A DNA stretch of 64,000 nt. Source: Caldilineaceae bacterium SB0661_bin_32 (GTDB lineage: Bacteria; Chloroflexota; Anaerolineae; Caldilineales; Caldilineaceae). The notes under the pieces were generated by a model, which was given only the letters and a program-made list of their open reading frames with translations, was not told the DNA's origin and did not search any database. Of this stretch, positions 47,602 to 56,085 are shown in pieces. Position 1 is the stretch's first letter. Every line of letters begins with the position of its first letter. Made by a program: the position numbers and the translations under genes. The DNA lies in NCBI GenBank assembly GCA_009841235.1, contig VXMH01000014.1, positions 81,387 through 145,386 of the forward strand, written 5' to 3'.

Positions 47602-47970
47602 TTATAAATATATGACGACCTGATCTTCCTCTTGTTTCGCCTCATAGGTGCGGACGGCTAGTTTTGGATCGAAGAGCGCTTTGCCAGTCCGAATATCAAA
47701 TTCCCATTGGTGCCAGGGGCATTTGAGGATTTCATTTTCGCGTTCGTGACCCACTTGAGGAACATCGGCTGAGGTAACGAGCGGTCGCAGCCGGCCCAGG
47801 CATAACGGCGCGGACCGATGAGGACAGTAGTTCAGCAATGCGAAATATTCGCCGCCGACATTAAAGACGCCGATTTCGCGACCTTGTACAGTGACGATAC
47901 GTCGCTGACCCGGTGGTAACTCCTCCGTCCGAGCAACCACATAACGCTGCTTAGTTTGGCGTTTAGCCAT
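47602..47970 (-). CDS. Rieske [2Fe-2S] ferredoxin
   Basis: A 122-residue Rieske-type ferredoxin. The cluster ligands are in CPHRSAPLC (Cys-x-His) and CPWHQWEFD (Cys-x2-His). It has no membrane segment and is sized for a ferredoxin component of an oxygenase or similar enzyme. GGGAGAAAG precedes the ATG. A 5' fragment of a near-identical gene occurs at 50453-50552, so it belongs to a duplicated segment. Confidence 0.88.
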   Translation of the reverse strand: MAKRQTKQRYVVARTEELPPGQRRIVTVQGREIGVFNVGGEYFALLNYCPHRSAPLCLGRLRPLVTSADVPQVGHERENEILKCPWHQWEFDIRTGKALFDPKLAVRTYEAKQEEDQVVIYL

Positions 47971-48368
47971 AGAGCTTTCTCCCTGTGGCCGATGCAGATG
48001 CGGCCCAATAAGATTTTCGGCTCAACGGGATCTTATGTGGTAGACAGTCTGAGTGACATGGTTGCGGACATATTCACTGGGCAGCTTCTTGACCCAGGGC
48101 GTATAATCGCGCAGAGCCTTCCAGTCTGAGTCCATGTGCCATAGCATGCCCGGCACCCAGAAAAAATCGTGTTCTATAAACAAAAAGCGGAAGTCAGGGA
48201 ATTTCTCGAAGACGCCTTCACAAATCAGGCTAGCAAGGTGGGCCATTGCAGTCTGCGGCCGAGCCATCCGCATCTCAAGGTAGTATGAAGGATATCCCGC
48301 GCCCGTGGGTGGCGCGGAGATGCCCGAGCCTTCGCTACCAAAGTGGACGCACATCGGCAGACCCAATT
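47871..48368. repeat. Segmental direct repeat, copy 1 (fused)
   Basis: 47871-48055 matches 50453-50636 with a few substitutions and one single-base indel. 48055-48368 matches 50997-51310 with no difference seen. The two pieces are adjacent here but about 360 bases apart in copy 2, so copy 1 has a deletion relative to it. Both flank the FG-GAP gene. Confidence 0.85.
48022..48366 (-). pseudogene. Truncated amidohydrolase copy
   Basis: About 105 residues (LPMCVHFGSEGSGISAPPTG to KKLPSEYVRNHV) match the middle of the full amidohydrolase at 50739-51953 exactly. Both ends are missing; the tail reads TQTVYHIRSR out of duplicated intergenic DNA. It lacks the N-terminal metal motif and is not functional. 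Confidence 0.88.
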
Positions 48369-48385
48369 AGCGATATACAAGTTAG

Positions 48386-48430
48386 CGATATACAAGGCCA
48401 TGAACCGGCCAATCACCAGCCAAAGAATCA
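48386..48430. repeat. Dispersed 45-bp repeat, copy 1
   Basis: CGATATACAAGGCCATGAAC and the following GGCCAATCACC recur at 55757-55801, with a base difference in CAGCC/CGGCC. A partial extra copy (CGATATACAAG) lies just before at 48371. Copies lie just downstream of the FG-GAP gene and upstream of the third ABC operon. Confidence 0.65.
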
Positions 48431-48464
48431 AATGAAATGCTTTTCATTCATTTTCGCTTCGGAA

Positions 48465-50243
48465 TCAATTGGTGCGCTCTACAATGAGCCTTGTGCTTGA
48501 TGGCGGCACAGGAAGCGTTGACTTTCGACCATCGGGCCACTGGATATCCAACGAGATGGGGCTGCTATCTGTGGGGAAACCAAAGTGAACCTGTGACGGC
48601 TCGCCTGACAAATATCCACTATTGGAGCGAATCTCACGCATATATCGACCCGTCGTTGTCTGTAGCGCAAGCCGCGCGCCAATCGCATAGGTATTCTTGC
48701 TTTTGGGCCACTGGAGATCAACGGTCAGGCTATGGCCCCCACAGAGCCGATTCTCGTAGACGACGGCCGGCGACAGCAGGTTATTGACCACAATATCCAG
48801 ATCACCGTCGCCGTCCAAGTCAGCCATGTTCATACCGCGACCACCAGCCGTCGCGTTGAGACCCCAATCGGGCCTTGGCTTAAAACGCCCCGTGCCATCG
48901 TTCTGGAAGACCAGATTTTCTTCGATCAATTCGTTATTCGGCAGATGACCAAACATTTCTTCTGCTGCCATGCCGTTCACCACATAGAGATCCAGAAAAC
49001 CATCCTGGTCCAGATCCCCAAATTGGGCCGACCAGCTCCATCCCGTCGCCTCTACACCTCGCGCAACCGCCTGATTTTCAAATCCCCCATCGCCGGTCGC
49101 AACCTGAAGGACGTTTTGGATGATCTGCTGGTCATGGGCGACGTCGACGTCTTCCATCGTCTCCATTAAAGGAGCCCAGGCCAGCAGGGCCGCTTGGGTA
49201 GGCTCATAGGGCATCATGTCAGCGGCAAATAGCTCAACGCCACCGTCGTTGTTGATATCACCTGCCGCAAAGCTCATGGTGTTTTGGGCAATTTCATCGA
49301 AGCGGGTTGCTTCCTGCCAGCCATCGTCTGTGCGCAACCAGACCTGGTCAGGCATCAGAAAGTCATGGCCTACCCAGATATCCAGATGTTCATCCTCATT
49401 CAGGTCGACCAGCAGCAGGGCCAAGGCTTGCGAATAGGTCGCCAGATGGGTCGCTATAAAGTCGTCTCCCCTGTTTTCATAGTAGACCACGCCGCCCCCG
49501 CTCAAGTCATAGTTATTAAAGCGCCTGTACTCGGTTTGATAGGTCGCCAGGACGAGATCCAGATCAACATCACCATCCAGATCGGCCCAGGCGAAGGTGT
49601 AGGCCCGTTGGGAAGGGCTGAACCGATCTAAACGCGTGAAACCGTCTATCTGTTCGAACTGCTGTTGACCAGGCTGGGCTGATGTTTGTCTGTGAGTTTT
49701 CTGATTGTTTTCACCCTTTTGAAACGTGCCATCGTTCATCCACACGCTGGGAGCCGTTTCGCGCCGGGCAAAGACAATGTCCTGCCAGCCGTCGCCATCA
49801 ATATCGACGATGCTGATGGCGCGCGACTGACCGAAAGGGAATTCCTGCTTCTGAAAGGCGAAATCGCCTTCGTTCCAAAAGATGGCATTAGAACCAGCCA
49901 AATTCGCCAGCACCAGATCCAGATCGCCATCACGGTCGAGATCGTTAATGGCCAGACCGGCACCGTTACTATCGAACTTCTTGACAATCTCACCTGAAAT
50001 GGCGGTGATATGTTCAAGAGAATGGGGGATGAAGCGATCTTCACAGGGGTAGGGTGAGGCCCGGTGTGGTTGCTCCGATATCGCTAGCGATTCCGCCAGC
50101 GACACGGCTGGTGTTGAGGTCGGTGCACCATTTGGCGAACCCGGGGTGATCGTGACAAAGACAACGTCTGTTTCAGATGACGTTTCAATTTGCTGGCAGC
50201 TGGTTAAGGCGATGGCTAGTAAGGCCCAAAACAGGCCCACCAT
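48465..50243 (-). CDS. FG-GAP/VCBS repeat lipoprotein with ASPIC/UnbV C-terminus
   Basis: A 592-residue secreted protein. The ATG at 50243 begins a lipoprotein signal (MVGLFWALLAIALTSC). Several calcium-binding FG-GAP/VCBS repeats follow (INDLDRDGDLDLVLANL, IVDIDGDGWQDIVFA, ADLDGDVDLDLVLATY, LDQDGFLDLYVVNG, ADLDGDGDLDIVVNN), forming a beta propeller. The C-terminus (AIGARLALQTTTGRYMREI, LSGEPSQVHFGFP, LDIQWPDG) is an ASPIC/UnbV domain. The longer open frame to 50657 runs through a Rieske fragment and is rejected. It is bounded by direct repeats and probably inserted. Confidence 0.85.
   Translation of the reverse strand: MVGLFWALLAIALTSCQQIETSSETDVVFVTITPGSPNGAPTSTPAVSLAESLAISEQPHRASPYPCEDRFIPHSLEHITAISGEIVKKFDSNGAGLAINDLDRDGDLDLVLANLAGSNAIFWNEGDFAFQKQEFPFGQSRAISIVDIDGDGWQDIVFARRETAPSVWMNDGTFQKGENNQKTHRQTSAQPGQQQFEQIDGFTRLDRFSPSQRAYTFAWADLDGDVDLDLVLATYQTEYRRFNNYDLSGGGVVYYENRGDDFIATHLATYSQALALLLVDLNEDEHLDIWVGHDFLMPDQVWLRTDDGWQEATRFDEIAQNTMSFAAGDINNDGGVELFAADMMPYEPTQAALLAWAPLMETMEDVDVAHDQQIIQNVLQVATGDGGFENQAVARGVEATGWSWSAQFGDLDQDGFLDLYVVNGMAAEEMFGHLPNNELIEENLVFQNDGTGRFKPRPDWGLNATAGGRGMNMADLDGDGDLDIVVNNLLSPAVVYENRLCGGHSLTVDLQWPKSKNTYAIGARLALQTTTGRYMREIRSNSGYLSGEPSQVHFGFPTDSSPISLDIQWPDGRKSTLPVPPSSTRLIVERTN
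50021..50046. repeat. 26-bp repeat, copy 1
   Basis: AATGGGGGATGAAGCGATCT plus TCACAG is found again at 52058-52083. Here it lies inside the FG-GAP gene, where it encodes part of RFIPHSL. Confidence 0.6.
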
Positions 50244-50364
50244 GATCTTACGAGAAAAGCCGGGAAAGCCCCCTTGTTTCAACAGGGGGATGAGAGTCTT
50301 GATTATTATCCTAATCGCAAGCTCAATCCGGCTTTTCGTTAAGAAAACCCCCGGTTGAGCTACT

Positions 50365-50400
50365 GGAAGCCCCGATACTTTAGTGCGGGGTTTTTCACCC
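50365..50400 (+). repeat. IS200/IS605-end-like hairpin
   Basis: GGAAGCCCCGATACTTTAGT followed by GCGGGGTTTTTCAC forms CCCCG/CGGGG with a T-run. The pattern GAAGCCCC-hairpin-GGGG-TTCAC resembles the right ends of IS200/IS605 elements. No transposase or TnpB ORF is present, so at most it is a remnant; it could also act as a plus-strand terminator. Confidence 0.35.
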
Positions 50401-50452
50401 CTCAGTCTCATCCTTGATAAATCAGATTGCGGCGTCAACGGCACGCAGGCGG

Positions 50453-50552
50453 CGATTTCGCGACCTTGTACAGTGACGATACGTCGCTGACCCGGTGGTA
50501 ACTCCTCCGTCCGAGCAACCACATAACGCTGCTTAGCTTGGCTTTTAGCCAT
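50453..50552 (-). pseudogene. Rieske ferredoxin 5' fragment
   Basis: Starting at 50552 the frame reads MAKSQAKQRYVVARTEELPP and GQRRIVTVQGREI, nearly the same as the first 33 residues of the Rieske protein at 47602. It then runs into unrelated sequence. The cluster ligands are missing. It runs in frame into the FG-GAP gene, creating a long chimeric ORF. Confidence 0.8.
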
Positions 50553-51310
50553 AGAGCTTTCTCCTGTGGCCGATGCAGATGCGGCCCAATAAAATTTTCG
50601 GCTCAACGGGATCTTATGTGGTAGACAGTCTGAGTGCCATCGAGACCAGCAAAGCAAACCTGCTGATGGGATCAGCGTATTACCTTAGTAAACGAGTGTC
50701 GATGCAAGCACGACATCGACCTCCCTAAATCCCTAGGCCTACAGGGCGCGAGCAGCATTCTCTCGTGGGGCACTGGTGAGTTGACTGTCTAGCTGGTAGA
50801 GCTCGCGGGCTGTCTCAACCATAACCCGCCGGCGTAGGTCTGGGTCGTGACCCCTCAAGAATGTGCTGGGTTCATCCATATCCCAATGGGGAAAGTCAGA
50901 CGTATAGACCAGGACTTCGTCCGCCCGTAGCCACTCCAGAAAACGGGCCAGGTCCTTACGGCTGGGCACATCAGGCATGGGTTGTGAGCCAAAGCGGACA
51001 TGGTTGCGGACATATTCACTGGGCAGCTTCTTGACCCAGGGCGTATAATCGCGCAGAGCCTTCCAGTCTGAGTCCATGTGCCATAGCATGCCCGGCACCC
51101 AGAAAAAATCGTGTTCTATAAACAAAAAGCGGAAGTCAGGGAATTTCTCGAAGACGCCTTCACAAATCAGGCTAGCAAGGTGGGCCATTGCAGTCTGCGG
51201 CCGAGCCATCCGCATCTCAAGGTAGTATGAAGGATATCCCGCGCCCGTGGGTGGCGCGGAGATGCCCGAGCCTTCGCTACCAAAGTGGACGCACATCGGC
51301 AGACCCAATT
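50453..51310. repeat. Segmental direct repeat, copy 2 (unfused)
   Basis: The segments 50453-50636 and 50997-51310 correspond to copy 1. The first contains the 5' end of a Rieske gene, the second the middle of the amidohydrolase. Between them lie the amidohydrolase 3' end and a short gap. Confidence 0.85.
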
Positions 51311-51953
51311 CCTGGCAGGCGGCATAGATGGGATGATAGAAACGATTGCCAAAGGGCAGCCGCGCCCCGGCCGGCATCAAGACCTGGATGAACTCCGGGC
51401 GTGGGCCAAGCCGCTCGATCTCTTGCACGGCCAAGGCAGGGTCCTGCGGCGCAATGTGAATCGAGGACCGAAAGCGAGAATCCTGGCTTAGCCAATGGTC
51501 GAGCGTCCAGTCGTTGTGGGCGCGGCAAAGGGCATGTCCGTACTCTGCGTCGGGATGAACTGCGGCCGCAGACGGTACAGCGGAACCGGTGAGGACCGCC
51601 AGGCCAATATTATAGGCGTCCAGATGGCGTTTTATGTAGACCTCCGGCTGGTTTGCTGGGTTACCCGCTGTCCTACGTCGTTGTTGCCAATTCTTATGTG
51701 GCCGGCCATTGTATCCCTCCGGCTCGGTAGCCGGGTTGATACTTGTGCTCTCCCACAGGTCGTGGCGAGTTGCGTTTGCCGCGGGAGGTACGTTTGTATA
51801 ACCGAGATCTGGCAGCAGGGGGCCAAAGTCTTCAATATATTCGACATAGTGACGGGGCAGATAAGGATAGAGCGCAGATAGGTCCGCCAAGTCACCGTGG
51901 TGTACGTCGCAATCGATGATTGGTGACATACCATTTTTTTGCTTATCGTTCAT
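50739..51953 (-). CDS. Amidohydrolase family protein (PF04909-like)
   Basis: A 404-residue metal-dependent hydrolase. The N-terminal metal motif is IIDCDVHHGDL; further histidines lie in CVHFGSEG, FIEHDFFWVPG and a C-terminal Asp-type motif YTSDFPHWDMDEPSTF. The fold matches ACMSD/2-pyrone-dicarboxylate-lactonase-like amidohydrolases, which act on ring or carboxylate substrates, but the substrate is unknown. AGGAGAACATC precedes the ATG. It is the intact copy; a truncated copy lies at 48022-48366. It follows the third ABC operon on the same strand. Confidence 0.87.
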   Translation of the reverse strand: MNDKQKNGMSPIIDCDVHHGDLADLSALYPYLPRHYVEYIEDFGPLLPDLGYTNVPPAANATRHDLWESTSINPATEPEGYNGRPHKNWQQRRRTAGNPANQPEVYIKRHLDAYNIGLAVLTGSAVPSAAAVHPDAEYGHALCRAHNDWTLDHWLSQDSRFRSSIHIAPQDPALAVQEIERLGPRPEFIQVLMPAGARLPFGNRFYHPIYAACQELGLPMCVHFGSEGSGISAPPTGAGYPSYYLEMRMARPQTAMAHLASLICEGVFEKFPDFRFLFIEHDFFWVPGMLWHMDSDWKALRDYTPWVKKLPSEYVRNHVRFGSQPMPDVPSRKDLARFLEWLRADEVLVYTSDFPHWDMDEPSTFLRGHDPDLRRRVMVETARELYQLDSQLTSAPRENAARAL

Positions 51954-52057
51954 GATGTTCTCCTATGAAACCCTGTTCCGGGTGTTTCATACCGGGCGTC
52001 TGGTGCGGAAAGAGATGTGGAGGGACACCCCCCATCCCCCGCGCCATCGGCGGCACC

Positions 52058-52083
52058 AATGGGGGATGAAGCGATCTTCACAG
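52058..52083. repeat. 26-bp repeat, copy 2
   Basis: Exact repeat of 50021-50046, here in the gap between the second permease and the amidohydrolase. Confidence 0.6.
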
Positions 52084-52149
52084 CGGAAAAATCGATAGTA
52101 CCATAAGAAACGCGCGAGTGGATTGCTTCTGCACGATGTTACACACCTC

Positions 52150-53067
52150 TTAGCCCTTGATACCGGTCACCACGATGCCCTGAATATAATATTTTTGAGC
52201 AACGAAGAAGACGACAATGGTGGGCAAAAGGATCACGAGGGAGGTGGCCATAAGCAGGGACCATTGGACCTGGTATTGGCCCTGAAAGAAGCGCAAGCCG
52301 AGGGCCAGCGTGAAGTTTTCCGTTGTGGACAGGAAGATAAGCGGTCCCAGAAAATCGTTCCAATGAAGCATGAAGGAAAAAACAGCAATAACCCCCATAG
52401 CGGGTCTCGTCAGAGGCAGCGCTATGTGCCAGAAGACCCCAAAGGTGTTACAGCCATCAACTCTTGCCGCGTCATCCAGATCCATGGGTATGGTCCTGAA
52501 AAATTGCCGCAGTAGAAAAATGTAGAAGGCATTGCTGGCAAAGAAGGTTGGCACGATCAGGGGTAAAAACGTATCGATCCAGCCCAGGTTCTTGAAGAGC
52601 AAGAATAGGGGAGCCACGATGGAAGGATAGGGCAACATCAGGGTGGCCAGGACCAGTACAAAGAGCACATCACGTCCCACAAAGCGGATGCGGGCAAACC
52701 CAAAGCCGACGATTGCACAGGACACCACGTGGCCGATGATGCTGACGGAGGTGATGTTCACTGTATTTAAAAACCATGTGCTGAAGGGCAAAAGCGTCCA
52801 TGCATCTGGATAGTTCGGCCAGTAGGGCGGATTCGGAATCCATTCGATGGGAAAGGCAAATTCTGTTCCCGGTCTTTTCAGCGAAGTGCTGATCATCCAG
52901 AAAAAAGGCAGCATGACAAAAATGGTACCAGCAATTAACACAAGAAAGATGAGGATAGTAGCAACGCGATTTTGGAATCGTCGGCTCTGGAAGTATCTGA
53001 CAGAAGAGAGATCGCGTTTCTGCCGGCCAGGGACGCTGTCAGCAGCGATTTGATCAGTCACTCTCAT
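52150..53067 (-). CDS. Sugar ABC transporter permease (MalG type), third operon
   Basis: A 305-residue inner-membrane subunit with about six helices. The coupling loop reads DLDDAARVDGCNTFGVFWHI, and the C-terminus IQGIVVTGIKG is typical. The start at 53067 overlaps the preceding permease by 14 bases, implying translational coupling. Confidence 0.88.
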   Translation of the reverse strand: MRVTDQIAADSVPGRQKRDLSSVRYFQSRRFQNRVATILIFLVLIAGTIFVMLPFFWMISTSLKRPGTEFAFPIEWIPNPPYWPNYPDAWTLLPFSTWFLNTVNITSVSIIGHVVSCAIVGFGFARIRFVGRDVLFVLVLATLMLPYPSIVAPLFLLFKNLGWIDTFLPLIVPTFFASNAFYIFLLRQFFRTIPMDLDDAARVDGCNTFGVFWHIALPLTRPAMGVIAVFSFMLHWNDFLGPLIFLSTTENFTLALGLRFFQGQYQVQWSLLMATSLVILLPTIVVFFVAQKYYIQGIVVTGIKG

Positions 53068-53941
53068 AGTAGACCCAACTGGAGGACGTTTTGAGGATGA
53101 TGACGGTGAAGACCAGAATGATCAGGAACAAGACCCAGCTCAACGCCGATGCATAGCCCATGTTGAACCACACGAAAGCCTGCTGGTACAAGTACATCAC
53201 ATAGAAGAGCGTAGCGTAGTTAGGGCCACCATCGGTCATGACGTAGGCCTGGGTAAAAACCTGGAATGAGACAATCACGCCCATGACCAGATTGAGCAAC
53301 AAGACCGGCGTGATCATGGGAACCGTTATGTGGAGAAGCTTCTTCCAAGCGCCGGCGCCATCTAAGGTGGCCGCCTCATAAAAGGCGGTAGGAATGCCCT
53401 GCAATGCGCCCAGGTAGATGAGCATACCGCCGCCGACTCCCCAGATACTCATGATGATCAGCGCAGGTATCGCCCATGCTTCGCTCCCCAACCACAAGGG
53501 GCCAATGATGCCAATCTTTTTCAGCAGGACGTTGATGATACCGAAGCGCGGGTTAAAGATCCACATCCACAACAACGAAACCGCGACGCCTGAGGCTACG
53601 CTTGGCAAAAAGAAGATGGTGCGAAAGACAGAAAGCCCCTTCACTTTCTGATTGAGAAGCAGGGCGAGGAGCAGCCCCAAGACGACGTTGAGGGGCACGT
53701 TGAGCAGATAGTAGAGGGTGACCTTGATCGACTGCCAAAAGAACCGATCCTCCACCATCTTCTGGTAGTTCGCCAACCCCACAATCTCAGGCGTACCGAC
53801 GATATTCCATTTGGTCAGGCTGATTGAGAATGAGCCGAGCAAGGCCCCGGCGGTGAACACGACAAAACCAATAATCCAGGGTGAGATGAAAAGATAACCC
53901 TCAATGTTGCGTCGCCAGAACATTCTATTTTTGCCCAGCAT
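53054..53941 (-). CDS. Sugar ABC transporter permease (MalF type), third operon
   Basis: A 295-residue permease with about six helices (first: GYLFISPWIIGFVVFTAGAL). The coupling loop is TAFYEAATLDGAGAWKKLLH. It follows the binding protein after a 338-base gap that holds a hairpin repeat and an operator-like palindrome. Confidence 0.88.
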   Translation of the reverse strand: MLGKNRMFWRRNIEGYLFISPWIIGFVVFTAGALLGSFSISLTKWNIVGTPEIVGLANYQKMVEDRFFWQSIKVTLYYLLNVPLNVVLGLLLALLLNQKVKGLSVFRTIFFLPSVASGVAVSLLWMWIFNPRFGIINVLLKKIGIIGPLWLGSEAWAIPALIIMSIWGVGGGMLIYLGALQGIPTAFYEAATLDGAGAWKKLLHITVPMITPVLLLNLVMGVIVSFQVFTQAYVMTDGGPNYATLFYVMYLYQQAFVWFNMGYASALSWVLFLIILVFTVIILKTSSSWVYYESD

Positions 53942-53990
53942 GTTGACGTCTTTTCTTTTTGGGAGAAGCCGGGAAAGCCCCCGGTTTATG

Positions 53991-54006
53991 CGTAAACACG
54001 TTTACG
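53991..54006. promoter_or_regulatory. LacI-family-like operator palindrome
   Basis: CGTAAACACGTTTACG is a perfect 7+7 palindrome around AC, close to the TGTAAACGTTTACA pattern bound by LacI-family sugar regulators. A half-site-like GGTAAACACGG follows. It lies 50 bases upstream of the first permease. No regulator gene is visible in the window. Confidence 0.55.
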
Positions 54007-54110
54007 GGTAAACACGGGGTATGATAGGCTGGAATCTCTTGCCCGTCACTGCTCAAGCCGGCTTCGGGTGTGTCCCAGAATTCAGGCGAATTTTCAGAAT
54101 GCAGCATTTT

Positions 54111-54216
54111 GAGTAGCCGAAGCAGAGCGGAGGCGTATCGAAAGGTGCGGGTTAGCCTCGAATCGTTGCTTGAGCCGCACCCCTGGATACGGTTTCCGCT
54201 CCGCTCCACCCTACTC
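54111..54216. repeat. Hairpin repeat, second copy of the CGTATCGAAAGGTGCGG family
   Basis: GAGTAG at 54111 pairs with CTACTC at 54211, and inner arms around GAGCGGAGGCGTATCG and GGATACGGTTTCCGCTCC pair imperfectly. The 17-base core at 54134-54150 is identical to 47403-47419. The outer arms of the first element are not conserved here. Confidence 0.6.
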
Positions 54217-54279
54217 GGGCCTGTCCTGAGTTCCTACTATTTCGCGGCGTAAATATGTCTAACCGGCGATTCTTTTGCC

Positions 54280-55692
54280 CTAGGAGACTTCGGCCAGAGC
54301 CTCTTCAGTTAGCACACAGGCTTCTGCCATGGCCTCATCGATATCCTTGGTGCCCCGCAGCACATTCCTTATCTCTTCGTACACTATCGTGAAGATAATT
54401 TTGAGGGCAGCCGGCGTTCTGTACACGAAGGGATCTGGCTTCACGTGGCCAAGGAGGCGTGGGATCATCTTGGGATCAAGACCACCATCCCTCAGCGGCT
54501 TGTTGTATGCCTCCATGTCGAAAATAGACTTGCGAGTTGGCATATAATAGGTGGCCAGCAGGACGCCCGCATCATACGTCTGCTGTACAGCCTCCGCGCT
54601 GCTTCGCCAGCTCATCCATTCGTAGACAGCGTCGGGGTTTGGTGTGGTGCTCGAAGTCACAGACTGGTCCGTGTCGCCCCAGACAATGAAGCCTTCAGGC
54701 CCGGCGGGTAGCGGGACCAAGTCCCAGCCAAAGGGAAACTCCCGTCCTGGTCGAATATCCTCTACTGCGCCCCCGGCGGCCATGCCCATACCGATCACGC
54801 CGGATCTAAATTCGATACCCAACTCAGCCAGATTCAGGGCCGGCGAAGGCTGGACCTCATGTTTTAGGACACAATCGGCCATCCATTGGACCGCTGCCTT
54901 GACCTCTGCGCTTTCCACAGTACACTTGCTTGGGTCGAACAGATCGTCCAGGTAATCGCCGCCGAAGGCGCGGACGATGGCCAGGGTGTGGGTTCCCCAA
55001 TAACCCTCGCATCCCCATTGATCGATCTGTCCATCTCCATCCGTATCGATGCTGAGTTCTTTCAGCATCTCCACGAAGCTGTCAGTATTCCATCCGTCCA
55101 CTCCGTCCTCCCAATAAAGGTCGGCCGGGGTGGGCAATCCTGCCTTTTCGAAGAGATCCTTGTTGAATCTCAGGCAATGGGACGAGGTCCAGAGCGGCAA
55201 CCCCATAATGTCGTCCCCGAATCTGGCATCGCCGGGGAACAGAATGTCATCGTAGTTCAAGTCGGAGTCCGCATCCACATAATCGTTAATGGGAATCGCG
55301 GCCCCTGCGTGTACAACCTGGAACATCAACGCGGGATGGCAGGCAAACGTGTCCGGCGCCGTTCCCCCGGCGATCATGACCGGGATCTTGGTGTTGTAAT
55401 CTTCCCAGGGCAATGCTATGGGCTTGACATTCATGTGGGGATGACTTTCTCGAAACACAGAAATAATCTCCCCTTCAAGCACCGCATCATCATCAAAGCC
55501 ATGTCTGGCAGCGGATATCTCGATGACTTCTGGGGCTGGCGCATCTGCTTGGGCCATTCCGGATTCAGGTTCGGCCGAGCTGTCCGGAGCTGGCTGAACT
55601 GCACAGGCGGCCAACGAAAGGCCGGCTGCCGACATACTGCCAACTCTCAGAAAGTCACGACGGTTCAAACGTTTCTCATTCTTTTCTGCCAT
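54280..55692 (-). CDS. Extracellular sugar-binding lipoprotein, third operon
   Basis: A 470-residue family 1 binding protein. The N-terminus has a twin-arginine signal (LNRRDFLRVGSMSAAGLSL) and a lipobox LAAC with Cys near residue 30. The mature protein contains GGTAPDTFACHPALMFQVV and FGWDLVPLPAGPEGFIVWGD, as in sugar-binding proteins. GGAG lies upstream of the ATG at 55692; an in-frame extension to 55794 crosses the dispersed repeat and is rejected. It is the first gene of the third ABC operon. Confidence 0.9.
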   Translation of the reverse strand: MAEKNEKRLNRRDFLRVGSMSAAGLSLAACAVQPAPDSSAEPESGMAQADAPAPEVIEISAARHGFDDDAVLEGEIISVFRESHPHMNVKPIALPWEDYNTKIPVMIAGGTAPDTFACHPALMFQVVHAGAAIPINDYVDADSDLNYDDILFPGDARFGDDIMGLPLWTSSHCLRFNKDLFEKAGLPTPADLYWEDGVDGWNTDSFVEMLKELSIDTDGDGQIDQWGCEGYWGTHTLAIVRAFGGDYLDDLFDPSKCTVESAEVKAAVQWMADCVLKHEVQPSPALNLAELGIEFRSGVIGMGMAAGGAVEDIRPGREFPFGWDLVPLPAGPEGFIVWGDTDQSVTSSTTPNPDAVYEWMSWRSSAEAVQQTYDAGVLLATYYMPTRKSIFDMEAYNKPLRDGGLDPKMIPRLLGHVKPDPFVYRTPAALKIIFTIVYEEIRNVLRGTKDIDEAMAEACVLTEEALAEVS

Positions 55693-55756
55693 TATTTTTT
55701 CTCCTGTGTCAAATGGTTTCCACAATCCTGACGTCGTAGAATACTCCTCTAAAAAT

Positions 55757-55801
55757 CGATATACAAGGCCATGAACCGGCCAATCACCGGCCAAAAAATC
55801 G
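55757..55801. repeat. Dispersed 45-bp repeat, copy 2
   Basis: Second copy of the CGATATACAAGGCCATGAAC repeat, here in the leader of the binding-protein gene. Confidence 0.65.
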
Positions 55802-55882
55802 AAATGGGCGCATTTAGAACACGGATTGGCAGGATTTGGCGGATTTTTTAACCCGTTTTAACTGTTCCGCGCAAACGCTCTA

Positions 55883-55903
55883 TCCGGCAAAATTTTTGCC
55901 GGA
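55883..55903. promoter_or_regulatory. 21-bp palindrome, operator or bidirectional hairpin
   Basis: TCCGGCAAAA and TTTTGCCGGA flank a single T, a perfect inverted repeat. It lies between divergent genes, so it could bind a regulator acting on both, or fold as a hairpin in either transcript. Confidence 0.5.
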
Positions 55904-56085
55904 ACACTAGCCTCGGCTGATACTTTGTTATACAATTTTGGTTATGAGCAAAACCGCATTTTGGCTGTTCGTATTCGTGACGCACTGGCGGAGATTGAGC
56001 ATGTGCAGCGGCGCTTCCAAACGGCTCGAAAGGTTTTTGGGAATGTCGGCTAGCGTATGGATATCACAAGGGTGTGGCGAAGACA

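Larger units (their letters stand above)
53942..54279. other. Gap between binding protein and permease, third operon
   Basis: This 338-base gap is long for such an operon. It holds a palindrome at 53991-54006, a large inverted repeat at 54111-54216 and the word GAGAAGCCGGGAAAGCCCCC, which also occurs in variant form near 50250-50272. It may have been enlarged by insertion of repeats. Confidence 0.5.
55693..56085. other. Divergent intergenic region
   Basis: This region of about 390 bases separates the third ABC operon from the response-regulator gene. It holds the second copy of the 45-bp repeat (55757-55801) and a strong palindrome (55883-55903). A short unannotated frame (about 55925-56055) reads NRILAVRIRDALAEIEHVQR but has no good start. 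Confidence 0.4.

Noticed and set aside
50244..50657. N-terminal extension of the FG-GAP protein
   Set aside because: It is a Rieske 5' fragment joined in frame; a lipoprotein signal starts at 50243.
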